DNA from: Cyclobacteriaceae bacterium
GTDB lineage: Bacteria > Bacteroidota > Bacteroidia > Cytophagales > Cyclobacteriaceae
Assembly: GCA_020832305.1 (NCBI GenBank)
Contig: JAFIEV010000020.1
Location: 60,812-124,811 of the forward strand
DNA length: 64,000 nt
Direction of reading: 5' to 3'
Below, piece by piece: positions 8,791 through 18,361 of this stretch. Under the pieces are notes generated by a model. The model saw nothing but the letters and a program-made list of their open reading frames with translations. It had not been told where the DNA came from and did no database searches. The position numbers were made by a program, and so were the translations under genes. Within the stretch, counting starts at the first letter, position 1. Each line of letters opens with the position of its first letter.

Positions 8791-10176
8791 TCATCGCAGC
8801 TCAAGTCGAATGCTTTGCTCACCAGGTTGATGAGTCATTTGCCCTCTTCCCATTGGCGTTTCTATGTCATAATGTCCGTAGAAGGCATTTATATGAACTA
8901 TGCCTTCATCATTGCTATAGCTGTCTTCTTCGCTTGACCATTGTACTTTTATAAGATTGTACAGTGCCTCATAGAATGGTCCTGTTTTTCCATCCTTATC
9001 TGTAAATCCGCTTTCACCCCAGTATGTAAAATGGTTAACGGCCGGATGACCAAATGCAATGGTGTACATGTCGCACATATAATCGGCCTTTGTTTTTATT
9101 AATTCTTCCTCATTGAGTATGCCGAAATTGGGATTGTGCTTATCATGAGCCCAAAATTCTGTGATCTCAACAGGAAGTCCGCTGCTGGCCAGGGTATCAA
9201 TAGTTTGATAAAAGGCATCATGGGGAAACCATGCACCGATATGGGCCTGCCATCCAATTGCATCGGGGGCACAATCTCTTTTATACATTTCTTCTATCAA
9301 TTCAAGGTATCTTTCCCTTTGCCTCGAAGGACTAATAACATCCTGACTGGTGTGTAATAATCCATATTCATTCAAGGCAAAATGGCCCTCCGGCAATTCT
9401 TCTCTGGCCCATTGCACTGCAGGTTCGAGGTAGGTTAGAATTTCATCAACACTTTCAATATGTGGCCATTCCCTTTCAGGGACATTTCGCAATGAAGGCT
9501 CCCAAAGCATTTCATTGCATAAGTCCCATTTGAATATATGGTCAGAACCATGTCTGATCAGGTCCCTTACATGATGCTCTAACCTTTTCATTTGCTCTTC
9601 TATGCTGTATTTCAGCATCCATTTTGGGATGGCTTTGGGCACAGTCCAGACTAATGGATGGCCTTTTGCCCGTAATCCGTTGTTTTTGGCCCAATCTTTT
9701 TCATCCATAAAAACATCCAGTATTCTTAGCCCTTCTTCCGTTTCTATGGGCTGATGCCATTTTTCATCCCAATAGCATTTGCAGGTTGTGCTATTGAACA
9801 GCGCAGAAAACTTTTTGCTCCAACGGTCATAACCTTCGTCATTTTGCTGTAAGCTCCACCTGCCGGCTGAGGAAGATCCCCAGTCAAACAAATGTGATTT
9901 TTGTCGCAAAGCACATTTGCTGTTTTTCAAAATATCACCATTGGGAGAGATAAGTATTAATTGCAATGGGCCTTTCCTGTACCTTTCAATATTTTCACGG
10001 GCCTGAGCAAGTACATCAGCTGGGGGACGAAGTTGACCGAAGCCATGATCAGAAACTTTAGTTATATCCTTCCATTCATGACCTTCATTTGGATTTTTCT
10101 TGCCACAGGAATAGTTCACGGACAATCCTGCTCCGGCGAGGGCAATCGCCTTTTGTAAAAATGGCCTCCTTTTCAT
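8791..10176 (-). CDS. GH10 family glycoside hydrolase (endo-beta-1,4-xylanase-like), Tat lipoprotein
   Basis: 461-residue protein with the GH10 acid/base in KWDLCNEMLWEPS (Glu222) and the nucleophile in LPVEITEF (Glu340). WGSSSAGRW and GHPLVW are also typical of this TIM-barrel family. The N terminus reads MKRRPFLQKA with a hydrophobic stretch and NYSC, so it looks like a twin-arginine (Tat) signal followed by a lipobox with Cys24. The mature protein would be folded before export and anchored in the envelope. GH10 members mostly cleave beta-1,4-xylan; some act on other beta-glycans. It lies 394 nt upstream of the glucan operon on the same strand and may be a separate transcript. Substrate is not determined. 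Confidence 0.8.
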   Translation of the reverse strand: MKRRPFLQKAIALAGAGLSVNYSCGKKNPNEGHEWKDITKVSDHGFGQLRPPADVLAQARENIERYRKGPLQLILISPNGDILKNSKCALRQKSHLFDWGSSSAGRWSLQQNDEGYDRWSKKFSALFNSTTCKCYWDEKWHQPIETEEGLRILDVFMDEKDWAKNNGLRAKGHPLVWTVPKAIPKWMLKYSIEEQMKRLEHHVRDLIRHGSDHIFKWDLCNEMLWEPSLRNVPEREWPHIESVDEILTYLEPAVQWAREELPEGHFALNEYGLLHTSQDVISPSRQRERYLELIEEMYKRDCAPDAIGWQAHIGAWFPHDAFYQTIDTLASSGLPVEITEFWAHDKHNPNFGILNEEELIKTKADYMCDMYTIAFGHPAVNHFTYWGESGFTDKDGKTGPFYEALYNLIKVQWSSEEDSYSNDEGIVHINAFYGHYDIETPMGRGQMTHQPGEQSIRLELR

Positions 10177-10260
10177 TTGTAAGCGTTTGTGGGGTAAATC
10201 TCAAAGATAAGCTTTTTTCAAATTACAACCTTCACCAAAATCTTTTCTTCAATTGACCTC

Positions 10261-10286
10261 TTTTTCAACATCTTTTTGTTGAAAAA
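10261..10286. repeat. 10-bp inverted repeat in a divergent promoter region
   Basis: TTTTTCAACA (10261-10270) and TGTTGAAAAA (10277-10286) form a perfect 10-bp inverted repeat with a 6-nt spacer. It lies between the divergent GH10 (minus) and L,D-transpeptidase (plus) genes. It could be an operator or a small hairpin in the 5' leader of either gene. There is no U-tract to make it an obvious terminator. Confidence 0.35.
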
Positions 10287-10318
10287 TGCGTTAAAAATTA
10301 CATAAGGTTGATATAATT

Positions 10319-12064
10319 ATGTTTAATCACAAAATAGTTTTATTTTATTTGTTTTTTACTGCATGGTATTTTGTTTCATGCAAACGTGCTGAAAAAAGCA
10401 TGGAACCCTTGTTGTTGTCCACTACAGAAGTTGTAGAGAAAGACCTATCAGAGGCCGATAAGCGGCAGATTGCATTAGAAATCCGTGAACTTATGTTTTC
10501 GGATTCATTGATTGATCCCGGCTTTGGCGGCCCGGTGCTATTGCATTCCCGGCGTTCTTTCTTATTAAACAAGTATCATCTTTCAGACTTTCAACCGCTT
10601 TGGTTGAATGGCAAAAATGTTAATGATGCCTGTTTTGTGCTCGAAGAGTCGGCATGGGATGGATTATGGCCTTTTGAATACCAGCTGGATTTAATATGCC
10701 GTCTCACCAGGGAATTGGATAGGGAAAATGTTGACTATAGAAAATATGCAATTAGAGATATTTTGCTCAGTGAGGCAATAATGACACTTGTCCGTCACCT
10801 TGAAGAAGGAAAAACTGATCCGGTTCTTTTTGAAAATTCCTGGAATTACCCATTGTATTCATTTTCAGATGATAAGGCTTTTGACCTGTTAAATGCATTG
10901 TAGCAAGGACAGATTCGTGAATGGATTCGGGGACTGCGCCCGGATTGGCAAACTTATTCTCTCATGCGCCAAAGTCTTATGAAATATTATCAGCTGAAAG
11001 AAAGCGGTGGCTGGGATGCCCTTCCGGAACCGGCATTCAGAAAGCTTGAAGAAGGCGACAAAAATGCATGGGTCCCTTTATTGAGGATGCGTTTGTCACA
11101 GGAAGGGGATTATGAATATCCGGATGAGGACTTTTTTGCCGAAGATTCAGTATATGATGAAGCACTGGCGAAAGCCGTGCAACGATTTCAATGGAGACAT
11201 AATCTTCAATCAGACGGCGTTGTCGGTAAAAGCACCCTGGAACATCTCAATTTAAGTGTTGATTATAAAATTGAATGCATTCGCGCAAATCTCGAGCGAC
11301 TGAGATGGCTTCGCAACCCGCAAAAGGGTAAAACGCTTATGGTGAATATACCTGCATTTGAACTCTATTATTATGATGGGACAGAGGAAATGTTTAAAAC
11401 AAGGGTAATGGTAGGTACTGCCCGTACGAGAACACCGGTTTTTCAATCGAGCCTGACCTATATTGAATTCAATCCCGACTGGACTGTGCCGGTTTCCATA
11501 ATGAGGGGAGATATTCTCTCAAAACTCAGGAGCAATCCCAATTACCTGTCAGACAATAAAATGCAAATACTCGATAACCGTGGCGGTTTATGGAATATGG
11601 ATGGACTTGCACCTGAAGAACTTATAAGTGGCCGGAGGCCGGTAACCATTCGGCAAAAGCCCGGTGCAGGAAATGCCTTGGGCAGTGTAAAATTTATATT
11701 TGCAAACAATCATTCTGTTTTTTTGCATGATACCCCTTCACGATATCTTTTTGAAAGAGAAAGCCGAGCATTCAGTCATGGTTGTGTAAGGGTGCAGCAG
11801 CCTCTAAAGCTGGCTGAATATCTGCTTTCAGACCAGGATCGATGGAGTGAAGCGCAAATACATTCACAAGTGAGAACCGGGAGAACCCAACGGGTAATAA
11901 TGAAAGATACGATACACGTAAAATTGGTATATTTAACTCATACTACCCTGGCAGACGGAACTCCGGTTTTCTACAAAGACATTTACAGCAAAGACAAAGC
12001 GCTTATTGAAGCATTGCAGCCGGTATATCCAGATCCGAAAGTAAAGCTACAGGTTCATTTATAG
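10319..12064 (+). pseudogene. YcbB-type L,D-transpeptidase interrupted by an in-frame amber codon
   Basis: Two open stretches, 10319-10900 and 10904-12064, are in the same frame and are separated only by TAG at 10901-10903. The sequence after the stop (QGQIREWIRGLRPDW...) continues the fold without a gap. Together they encode about 581 residues: an N-terminal lipoprotein-like signal (WYFVSC), the YcbB scaffold domain, a peptidoglycan-binding domain (AVQRFQWRHNLQSDGVVG) and the YkuD catalytic domain with SHGCVRV. YcbB enzymes make 3-3 cross-links in peptidoglycan. As written the gene yields only the scaffold half; a start at 10964 could make a catalytic half without signal peptide. Alternatives are a sequencing error, or amber suppression. 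A CAG to TAG change would explain it. Confidence 0.75.
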
Positions 12065-12114
12065 TCTATCAGCAGAAACTGTAAATCTCTTTTTCAGTAT
12101 GTTTCTTCTGTGCC

Positions 12115-13680
12115 TTAGGGCAGTATGGTTTTTAATTGCTCTATAACCTTTACACTTTCTTTATGAAAAATAGGGCCGGTTTCAGGACCCATGGAGTTTA
12201 CTTCTCCATATTGTGCTTTTTCCCGTCCATAGGCAAAGGGCGCCTTGGTATCCCACTGACTTTTGGGCAGTACATAACCAATTTCATCATTGGCTAAACC
12301 TATTACAAACCTGAAATCACCGGGCATCAAACTTCTTAAAGGGGGTATTTCAACCGGATCAATGGCAAAATCCCTGCCTTCGGGGGCCTCTACACCACCA
12401 TTGACGATCTCAGGGTATATTTCACCTGGCATATTCAAAAAACTCATTGGGCCGAGAGACCATGCGGCTATTTCTGATTGAATGGTTTTCCATCCTTTAA
12501 CGCTTCTCTTAATAACGCCCAGGGAACCACCCAGCCTGAAAAGTTTATTGTCCATTGGAAAATATACAGTTTTAGCCACCAGTGAAATACTGCCTTCTGA
12601 GATTTCGACTGCATTGTCTTTCAATGCATCCAGTCCGATTTGAGCAATAATTTGTCCCTGTGCCCTGGCCTTATCAAAAGAAGGTTTCAAATAAACAGTA
12701 TCTTCAAAAGGATCCTGTACCGGAGTAGTCGGATGTGTTGTCATCAACCCACCGATCGCACCATTGATATAAACGGTTATACCACCGATACCGGGCGTGA
12801 CCAGGCTGTCATTATGGTAAATGCCATTTTCTACATACTCTCTTACATAGTGGGGAAAATCTGAAGTTATGAGCAGGTTTTGGCTCCATAGTGTTTCAGG
12901 GTGATTGGCCCAGGCAAAAAGTGTTCCCAGTGGCAATGCTGTTTCACGGTCAATGGCATGAATCAAGCGGATTCCAGGATCAAAGACATGAGGAAGCCGG
13001 GTGTCGGCCAGTGTTTCCATACCGCGCTCATGATCTTGAGCAATCAAGAGCCTGGCTGGTCTGATGTTTTCTGCAGCCTTTTCTACAGATGCCACGATCT
13101 GATCTTTAACATATTGCAGATACTTAGGATCAACACCGCTTTTTAGCGGGCTTTTACCCCATATACCCATAAGATCGGGGCCTTCATGGGTATGTGTGGA
13201 GGCTACAGTCAGATAGTCGATACCTGCCTCATTTTTAATTTGTTTTCTGACATCCAGTACATCGTCGTAAAAAAAGCCGATAACATCAATGGAAACCAGT
13301 GCAATTCTCGTTTTTCCATCGTCCAGGATCATGGTTCGGGCCCATAGGTCATCATGTATGCCCTGGGCAGGTTTTTTATTGTGAAAACCTGCAATCCACA
13401 CCGCATCAAATTTTCCATTCTCATTTCCATCTTCCCAGGTATCGCCATCTTTGGGATTAAATCTGGCATCTCCATTGGCATCATGCCAGGTATCAGGTAC
13501 TTCGGGTGTGATGGGCAGGGCGGCAAAACCAGCGCTGATGGGTCCTGTGGCACTGCCTTGGATCACTTTATCCATCACATAGCCTTTATGCCGGTTGCGC
13601 ATATTGTACAAGGCAAAAGAGCTGAACAGAAGAAAAATAAGTATGAAAAAGGATGCTGTATAAATGAGGGTTTTTTTCAT
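12115..13680 (-). CDS. Neutral/alkaline ceramidase-like protein
   Basis: About 520 residues from Met12 of the longest frame (start 13680), giving MKKTLIYTASFF as an N-terminal membrane anchor or signal. The body matches the N-terminal domain of neutral/alkaline non-lysosomal ceramidases. The line SAGFAALPITP opens the fold, VSIDVIGF follows, and the metal-site motif ASTHTHEGPD is visible, with a later ANHPETLW. Ceramidases hydrolyse the amide bond of ceramides. Many Bacteroidota relatives are uncharacterised, so the substrate is open. An Asp/Asn/Gly-rich insertion (DANGDARFNPKDGDTW) looks like a calcium-binding loop. Two further minus-strand genes lie upstream at about 50-nt spacing and may share its transcript. 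Confidence 0.72.
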   Translation of the reverse strand: MKKTLIYTASFFILIFLLFSSFALYNMRNRHKGYVMDKVIQGSATGPISAGFAALPITPEVPDTWHDANGDARFNPKDGDTWEDGNENGKFDAVWIAGFHNKKPAQGIHDDLWARTMILDDGKTRIALVSIDVIGFFYDDVLDVRKQIKNEAGIDYLTVASTHTHEGPDLMGIWGKSPLKSGVDPKYLQYVKDQIVASVEKAAENIRPARLLIAQDHERGMETLADTRLPHVFDPGIRLIHAIDRETALPLGTLFAWANHPETLWSQNLLITSDFPHYVREYVENGIYHNDSLVTPGIGGITVYINGAIGGLMTTHPTTPVQDPFEDTVYLKPSFDKARAQGQIIAQIGLDALKDNAVEISEGSISLVAKTVYFPMDNKLFRLGGSLGVIKRSVKGWKTIQSEIAAWSLGPMSFLNMPGEIYPEIVNGGVEAPEGRDFAIDPVEIPPLRSLMPGDFRFVIGLANDEIGYVLPKSQWDTKAPFAYGREKAQYGEVNSMGPETGPIFHKESVKVIEQLKTILP

Positions 13681-13760
13681 GGATCGTTTTTTTGCAAAAT
13701 ACCGGTAAAACAAAATATTGGGCTATCAGAATGAACAAATTTTACAGAAACATATTTGGT

Positions 13761-14873
13761 TTAGTGCTGGTAAATCTCTCTCATGACCTCCAGCTTTTCA
13801 GGATTCTCGAGCAATGATTGGTCAGAAAACATCATAATACCACTGGCTGGCGCTTTCATGCCCTCTCTCATAACTTCTTTAAATTCTTCAGGACTTACGT
13901 TGGCAGGGTTATTATGTGATTGTACTATAGGCCATATCAAGGGCTTAGCATTTTCTGATTTGGATAAATACTCAGCCAGCCAATGAATATACTCACCAAC
14001 CCACGCAGGCTGTCGATCTTTCATTTTGTGAAAAAGCATAGGCGCGAGCACATCAGCTTCACTGGCAATAGCGTGAATGTCTATACCTAAAGATCGGTAA
14101 AGCGCTGCTTCATGGTCTCCGGGATACCAGGAGCAATAAAAAATCCCCATAAGTGCATCAGGTTGTAGGTCTTGTATTATCGTCTTCATATCCCTTGCCC
14201 AATTGGTAAGTACACTGCTACGCCAATCGCGCCATGCTGTATCACTATGGCTGAGAATCCAGTTAGCACGTGAGGGTGTATCACCTTCGGGAATTTCAAT
14301 GTCTTTACTTTCTGAGAAAGTAGTAATACAGCGATTGCAAAAACAAGTTTCAGGTAAAATAGGATTATTTGTTTCAAATTGAGCATGCCAGTGAAAATAG
14401 TCGAGAAAAATACCGTCGACCTGGTAACTGTTAAGAATTTCCTTCAATTGGTTTATCCTGAATTCTTTAAAATCAGGATCGGTAGGGCAGATGCCCATAA
14501 ACCAATCTGCCGGCGGACTTTGCTCTCCTTTCTCATCTATAGGCCAGGCCTCAGGATGATTTTGCAGATAATTTTTGCCGTTTAATGTCGGAAACTCTAC
14601 AAAGATTTTACATTTCTGTTCTCTGGCGGTTTTGTAAAAATCAAAATTGAGAGAGATACTCCGTACAAAAACGGCATTCATTCCCAGTTCTTCAAAATTA
14701 TAACCCGCATCCAGAAGTGCGCCGGGGTTTCCGTAAACGCCTTTTATAAAGTCGACATTTCCGGGTTCCCCTACATCCTTGCCATTTTTGCTTTGGCAAT
14801 TAAGCATCAACAAAGCCAGCATGCACATCAAAATGGCATTGAGGCTATGATAATCTTTTGTTTTTGAGCGCAT
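13761..14873 (-). CDS. Putative TIM-barrel glycosyl-hydrolase-like lipoprotein
   Basis: 370-residue protein with an N-terminal signal and lipobox-like LLMLNC. The barrel is suggested by alternating strands such as GMNAVFVRS, CKIFVEFP, VDGIFLDYFHWH and LMGIFYCSWYPGD. The pattern FLDYFHWH...CFCNRC is typical of uncharacterised glycosyl-hydrolase-like (GHL) families in which an Asp follows a beta-strand near a paired-Cys loop. I do not recognise a specific CAZy family. It lies between the tricorn-like protease gene and the ceramidase-like gene on the same strand, with gaps of 51 and 47 nt. Export to the envelope is inferred from the lipobox. Function is unknown. Confidence 0.6.
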   Translation of the reverse strand: MRSKTKDYHSLNAILMCMLALLMLNCQSKNGKDVGEPGNVDFIKGVYGNPGALLDAGYNFEELGMNAVFVRSISLNFDFYKTAREQKCKIFVEFPTLNGKNYLQNHPEAWPIDEKGEQSPPADWFMGICPTDPDFKEFRINQLKEILNSYQVDGIFLDYFHWHAQFETNNPILPETCFCNRCITTFSESKDIEIPEGDTPSRANWILSHSDTAWRDWRSSVLTNWARDMKTIIQDLQPDALMGIFYCSWYPGDHEAALYRSLGIDIHAIASEADVLAPMLFHKMKDRQPAWVGEYIHWLAEYLSKSENAKPLIWPIVQSHNNPANVSPEEFKEVMREGMKAPASGIMMFSDQSLLENPEKLEVMREIYQH

Positions 14874-14924
14874 TTCTGTATTTTTTTGGGTGAGTCTTCC
14901 AAAGGACCTTTACGTTTTTCCAGG

Positions 14925-17900
14925 TCATTTTGAATTTTCAATGGTTTTTAGTAAATCTTCGACCGCCTTTTCAATTTGCTGATCTCTGCCCAGGGTCATG
15001 ACACCGGGTTCATTATTAACCTTAATATCCGGTTCAAGCTGGGTATTTTCCATATAATTTCCTTGCATATCGACCATGCCAACCTGTGGGATACCAAATA
15101 CAAGGGTCGGATCGATTTGTTGTTCCCACCATACGGCCGTACCTGTACCGGGAACCGGCATGCCTACTGTTTTCCCGATATCATAGGCTTTAAAAGTTAC
15201 AGGAAAGAGATGGGCATCGGAATAATTACTTTCTCCCATTAGTAAATTAACCGGTTTGACCCATTTGCTCATGGGTTCCCTTCCCATGGTTTGTTCCCTG
15301 GGCACCATACTCATATACTGGTTGCCACTTAAAAATGTGGCAAGATCATCGTGCAACCAACCGCCCCCATTAAAGCGGGTATCGACAACAAGCCCTTCCT
15401 TGCTGTAATGCCTTCCCATGACTTCTTCATAGACAGTGCGGTAGCTGCCATCGTTCATACCCCTTACATGTACATAGCCAATCTTACCTCCTGATACTTT
15501 TTCGGTTTCCTGTCTTCGGTTTTCTACCCACCGCTGGTACAAAAGTTCCCTCTCATCTGAAAGGCTGATGGGCTTAACAACTTGATCAAAGCGGGTGTTG
15601 TTTGATGGATCCAGCAGGGAGATCAAGGTAAATTGTCCTGTTTTCCGGTTTAGGGCATGGTAATAATTCTGAAAGGTTTCACCATCGATCTTCTCTATGA
15701 CCATTCCACTTCTAACTTTACTGCCGGCTTTATCGAAGGGTCCGTTTTTAATAACTTCGGCAATCTTAATACCCGCACCTTCGTGTTTTTCATCTATAAA
15801 TATTGCCAGAGAGGCTGTAACATCGCCATTGTTTTGAGTGGGGGAGTAGCGGCAACCTGTATGTGAAGCGTTGAGCTCACCCAGCATTTCTGAAAGCATT
15901 TCGGCAAAATCGTGATTATTGTTGATGTGAGGGAGGAATTTCTTATATTCTTCCCGGTAAAACGTCCAATCCACATTGTGGAGGTCGGTCACATAGAATT
16001 TTTCAACAACCTGTCGCCAGGCATGGTCAAAGATGTAGGCTTTTTCTGCAAGGTAATTGTGCTTCATTTCGCCCTTTATGCTCACATTCTCTTTTTTATC
16101 GTTTTCTGTATTGATTTTTACGATGTTTCCATTGGAAATCAGAAATAAAAGTTTACCGTCATCACTGAGTTTAAGTGAGGATCCTGCATCTTTCGATATT
16201 AGCTTGGTTTCTTTGGTTCGCAATTCAGTTGACCAAAGGTCGGTGCCTTTTTCAAAACGAGCCAGGTAATATAGTTTCTCGCCATCTTTAGATAAAACCG
16301 CATCTGATAAACGGGACGAATGTATGGTAAGTCTGGCTTTTCGTTTGTCGATATCCTCCAGTTCAAGAGACAATGGCTTTACCTGCTTATTTTTGTCCGT
16401 ATCTTCTTTCTTGTCGTTTTTATCATTTTTATCATTTTTTTCTTTGTCCTCCCTTTCTTTAATCAATGCAAATTCCTCTTTACTCAGCTTGAAACGGTCG
16501 AAGGCTTCTTTTGTAAAGAACATGCCATATACATCACTTTCACCTCCCCATGAAGCATGGTTTTTCATGCCATCGCGGTCTGAAAACCAAAGCATCATTT
16601 TACCATCCATGGTCCATTTGGGCGATCTGTCGGAATATCCACTCAAGGTAAGGTTTATCGGTTTACTTTTCCCATCTGCATTTATGAGGCCTGCTTCCGG
16701 CACGAATATCTGACCGCCCAGCGGGATATACTGAACAAGCAGCCATTTGCTATCAGGAGACCAGGCAAAATACTGATCGCCATCTGAATATGAATAATTG
16801 TAGGTGCCGGGCAATACTGTCCTGGATGTTTTTGAACCCAGGTTATATACTCTAAGGGTGGTGCGGTCTTCCAGGTAGGCGATTTCCTTTCCATCGGGCG
16901 ACCATATGGGCTGAAATTCTTCCCGTTCACCGGCGATGATGGCTTCTTCCTTTACTAGCGTGGACGCATAAAAATAAGGATCTTCATCACGCACAATTTT
17001 TGCCTGATAAATATTCCAGCTGTTATCGCGTTCGCCGGCATAAATAAGGCTTCTTCCATCAGGACTAAAACTGATACTTCGCTCCTGACCCGGGGTATTG
17101 GTGATTCGTTTGGTCATGCCGCCTTCCACGGCACTTACAAATACTTCTCCCCTAAAGATAAAGGCTACTTCTTTGCCATTGGGAGAGATATCAAACTCGG
17201 TAACCCCTCCGCTTACGGGCAGGTTTTTTTCATCTACCAGGCGACTGTCTATCGATAATTCAATATTTACTTTTTGCGGTGTATTTCCTTCAACCATGGT
17301 ATAGATTTCTCCATGCCATCCAAAACAAAAAAGTCCATTGTCTGCCTGGCTCAGAAAGCGGACAGGATGTTTTTCAAAATGCGTGAGCTGTACAGCTGCT
17401 GAAGCAGATCCTGGCTGAATTTTCCATACATTGAAATCTCCTGACTTCTCACTCAGATAATACACCGATTTCTCATCAGGGCTAAACAAAGGATTGCGGT
17501 CTTCCCCATCAAAATCAGAAATTTGTTGGTAACTGTCTTTATCAATGTCATAAATCCACACATCTCTGGTTACAGAAGAAGTGTGGTGTTTTCTCCAGCT
17601 GTCTTCGTATCCTTTCCAGTCGTGGTAAATGATTTTGTTGCCGATTTTATTGTAACGTGCACTCTCTGCGGTAAGGTCCAGAACTTTTTTGGGCTGACCC
17701 CCGGAAACATCTACTTTGTACAGCTGCGAAGGGATTGGAAACTGTACATTTTGATGGGTCTTCCCCCGATTAGAAGTGAAGATAATATGCTTGCCATCGG
17801 GACTGAATCCACTGGGCAGGTCATTGTTGGAATGAAAAGTAAGCCTGCGGGCTTCACCTCCTTCTGATGGCATGATAAATACATCAAAATTGCCATAGCG

Positions 17901-18158
17901 ATCAGATGCAAAGGCAATAAATTTACCGTCAGGTGACCATACCGGCATATATTCATGGGCTTCATGAATTGTTAATGGCCTGGCTTTGCCTCCTTTGGAT
18001 GCAACGATAAATAAATCACCTTTATGGCTGAAAACAATCGATTGACCATCGGGTGAAATTGCGGGATACCGCATCCATAAGGGCGAAGGATCAGCAAATG
18101 AAGAGGCATGTAAAGAGAGCATGCAGGCTGAAAGAATAAAAAATATTGAAATCTTCAT
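14925..18158 (-). CDS. Tricorn-like S41 family protease with beta-propeller and PDZ domains
   Basis: 1077 residues with a cleavable signal (MKISIFFILSACMLSLHA). The order is two TolB/WD40-like beta-propellers with repeated PDGK motifs, a charged KNDKNDKNDKKED linker, a C1 domain with LNASHTGCRYSP, a PDZ domain, and an S41 catalytic domain with VDTRFNGGGWLHDD. The tricorn catalytic Ser/His/Ser/Glu set is represented by SH in ASHTG, Ser in NYSDAHLFP and Glu in ENTQLEPD. Tricorn-type peptidases degrade oligopeptides; in Bacteroidota exported homologues are common and thought to act in the periplasm. It is the first gene of a possible three-gene minus-strand unit. Confidence 0.85.
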   Translation of the reverse strand: MKISIFFILSACMLSLHASSFADPSPLWMRYPAISPDGQSIVFSHKGDLFIVASKGGKARPLTIHEAHEYMPVWSPDGKFIAFASDRYGNFDVFIMPSEGGEARRLTFHSNNDLPSGFSPDGKHIIFTSNRGKTHQNVQFPIPSQLYKVDVSGGQPKKVLDLTAESARYNKIGNKIIYHDWKGYEDSWRKHHTSSVTRDVWIYDIDKDSYQQISDFDGEDRNPLFSPDEKSVYYLSEKSGDFNVWKIQPGSASAAVQLTHFEKHPVRFLSQADNGLFCFGWHGEIYTMVEGNTPQKVNIELSIDSRLVDEKNLPVSGGVTEFDISPNGKEVAFIFRGEVFVSAVEGGMTKRITNTPGQERSISFSPDGRSLIYAGERDNSWNIYQAKIVRDEDPYFYASTLVKEEAIIAGEREEFQPIWSPDGKEIAYLEDRTTLRVYNLGSKTSRTVLPGTYNYSYSDGDQYFAWSPDSKWLLVQYIPLGGQIFVPEAGLINADGKSKPINLTLSGYSDRSPKWTMDGKMMLWFSDRDGMKNHASWGGESDVYGMFFTKEAFDRFKLSKEEFALIKEREDKEKNDKNDKNDKKEDTDKNKQVKPLSLELEDIDKRKARLTIHSSRLSDAVLSKDGEKLYYLARFEKGTDLWSTELRTKETKLISKDAGSSLKLSDDGKLLFLISNGNIVKINTENDKKENVSIKGEMKHNYLAEKAYIFDHAWRQVVEKFYVTDLHNVDWTFYREEYKKFLPHINNNHDFAEMLSEMLGELNASHTGCRYSPTQNNGDVTASLAIFIDEKHEGAGIKIAEVIKNGPFDKAGSKVRSGMVIEKIDGETFQNYYHALNRKTGQFTLISLLDPSNNTRFDQVVKPISLSDERELLYQRWVENRRQETEKVSGGKIGYVHVRGMNDGSYRTVYEEVMGRHYSKEGLVVDTRFNGGGWLHDDLATFLSGNQYMSMVPREQTMGREPMSKWVKPVNLLMGESNYSDAHLFPVTFKAYDIGKTVGMPVPGTGTAVWWEQQIDPTLVFGIPQVGMVDMQGNYMENTQLEPDIKVNNEPGVMTLGRDQQIEKAVEDLLKTIENSK

Positions 18159-18300
18159 AATTGAATAAAAAAAAACTACATGTAAAAAAACCGCTTCTAA
18201 GATAGGGCAAAAATGCGAATAGAGAGACTGGAAAACGGCTTTTATTGCAAGGATGAATTGAAAGGGGATATCTTTTGACAGCCCTGTAGATTGAAAAGGA

Positions 18301-18340
18301 TATAATAAAAGCCTGTCATAGGTATAGACTAATGACAGGC
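18301..18340 (-). terminator. Rho-independent terminator after hslU
   Basis: GCCTGTCAT (18311-18319) pairs perfectly with ATGACAGGC (18332-18340). Read on the minus strand the hairpin is followed by TTTTATTATA. It lies just past the hslU stop at 18362. Confidence 0.85.
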
Positions 18341-18361
18341 TGTTTACTTTGTGAGGATTAA

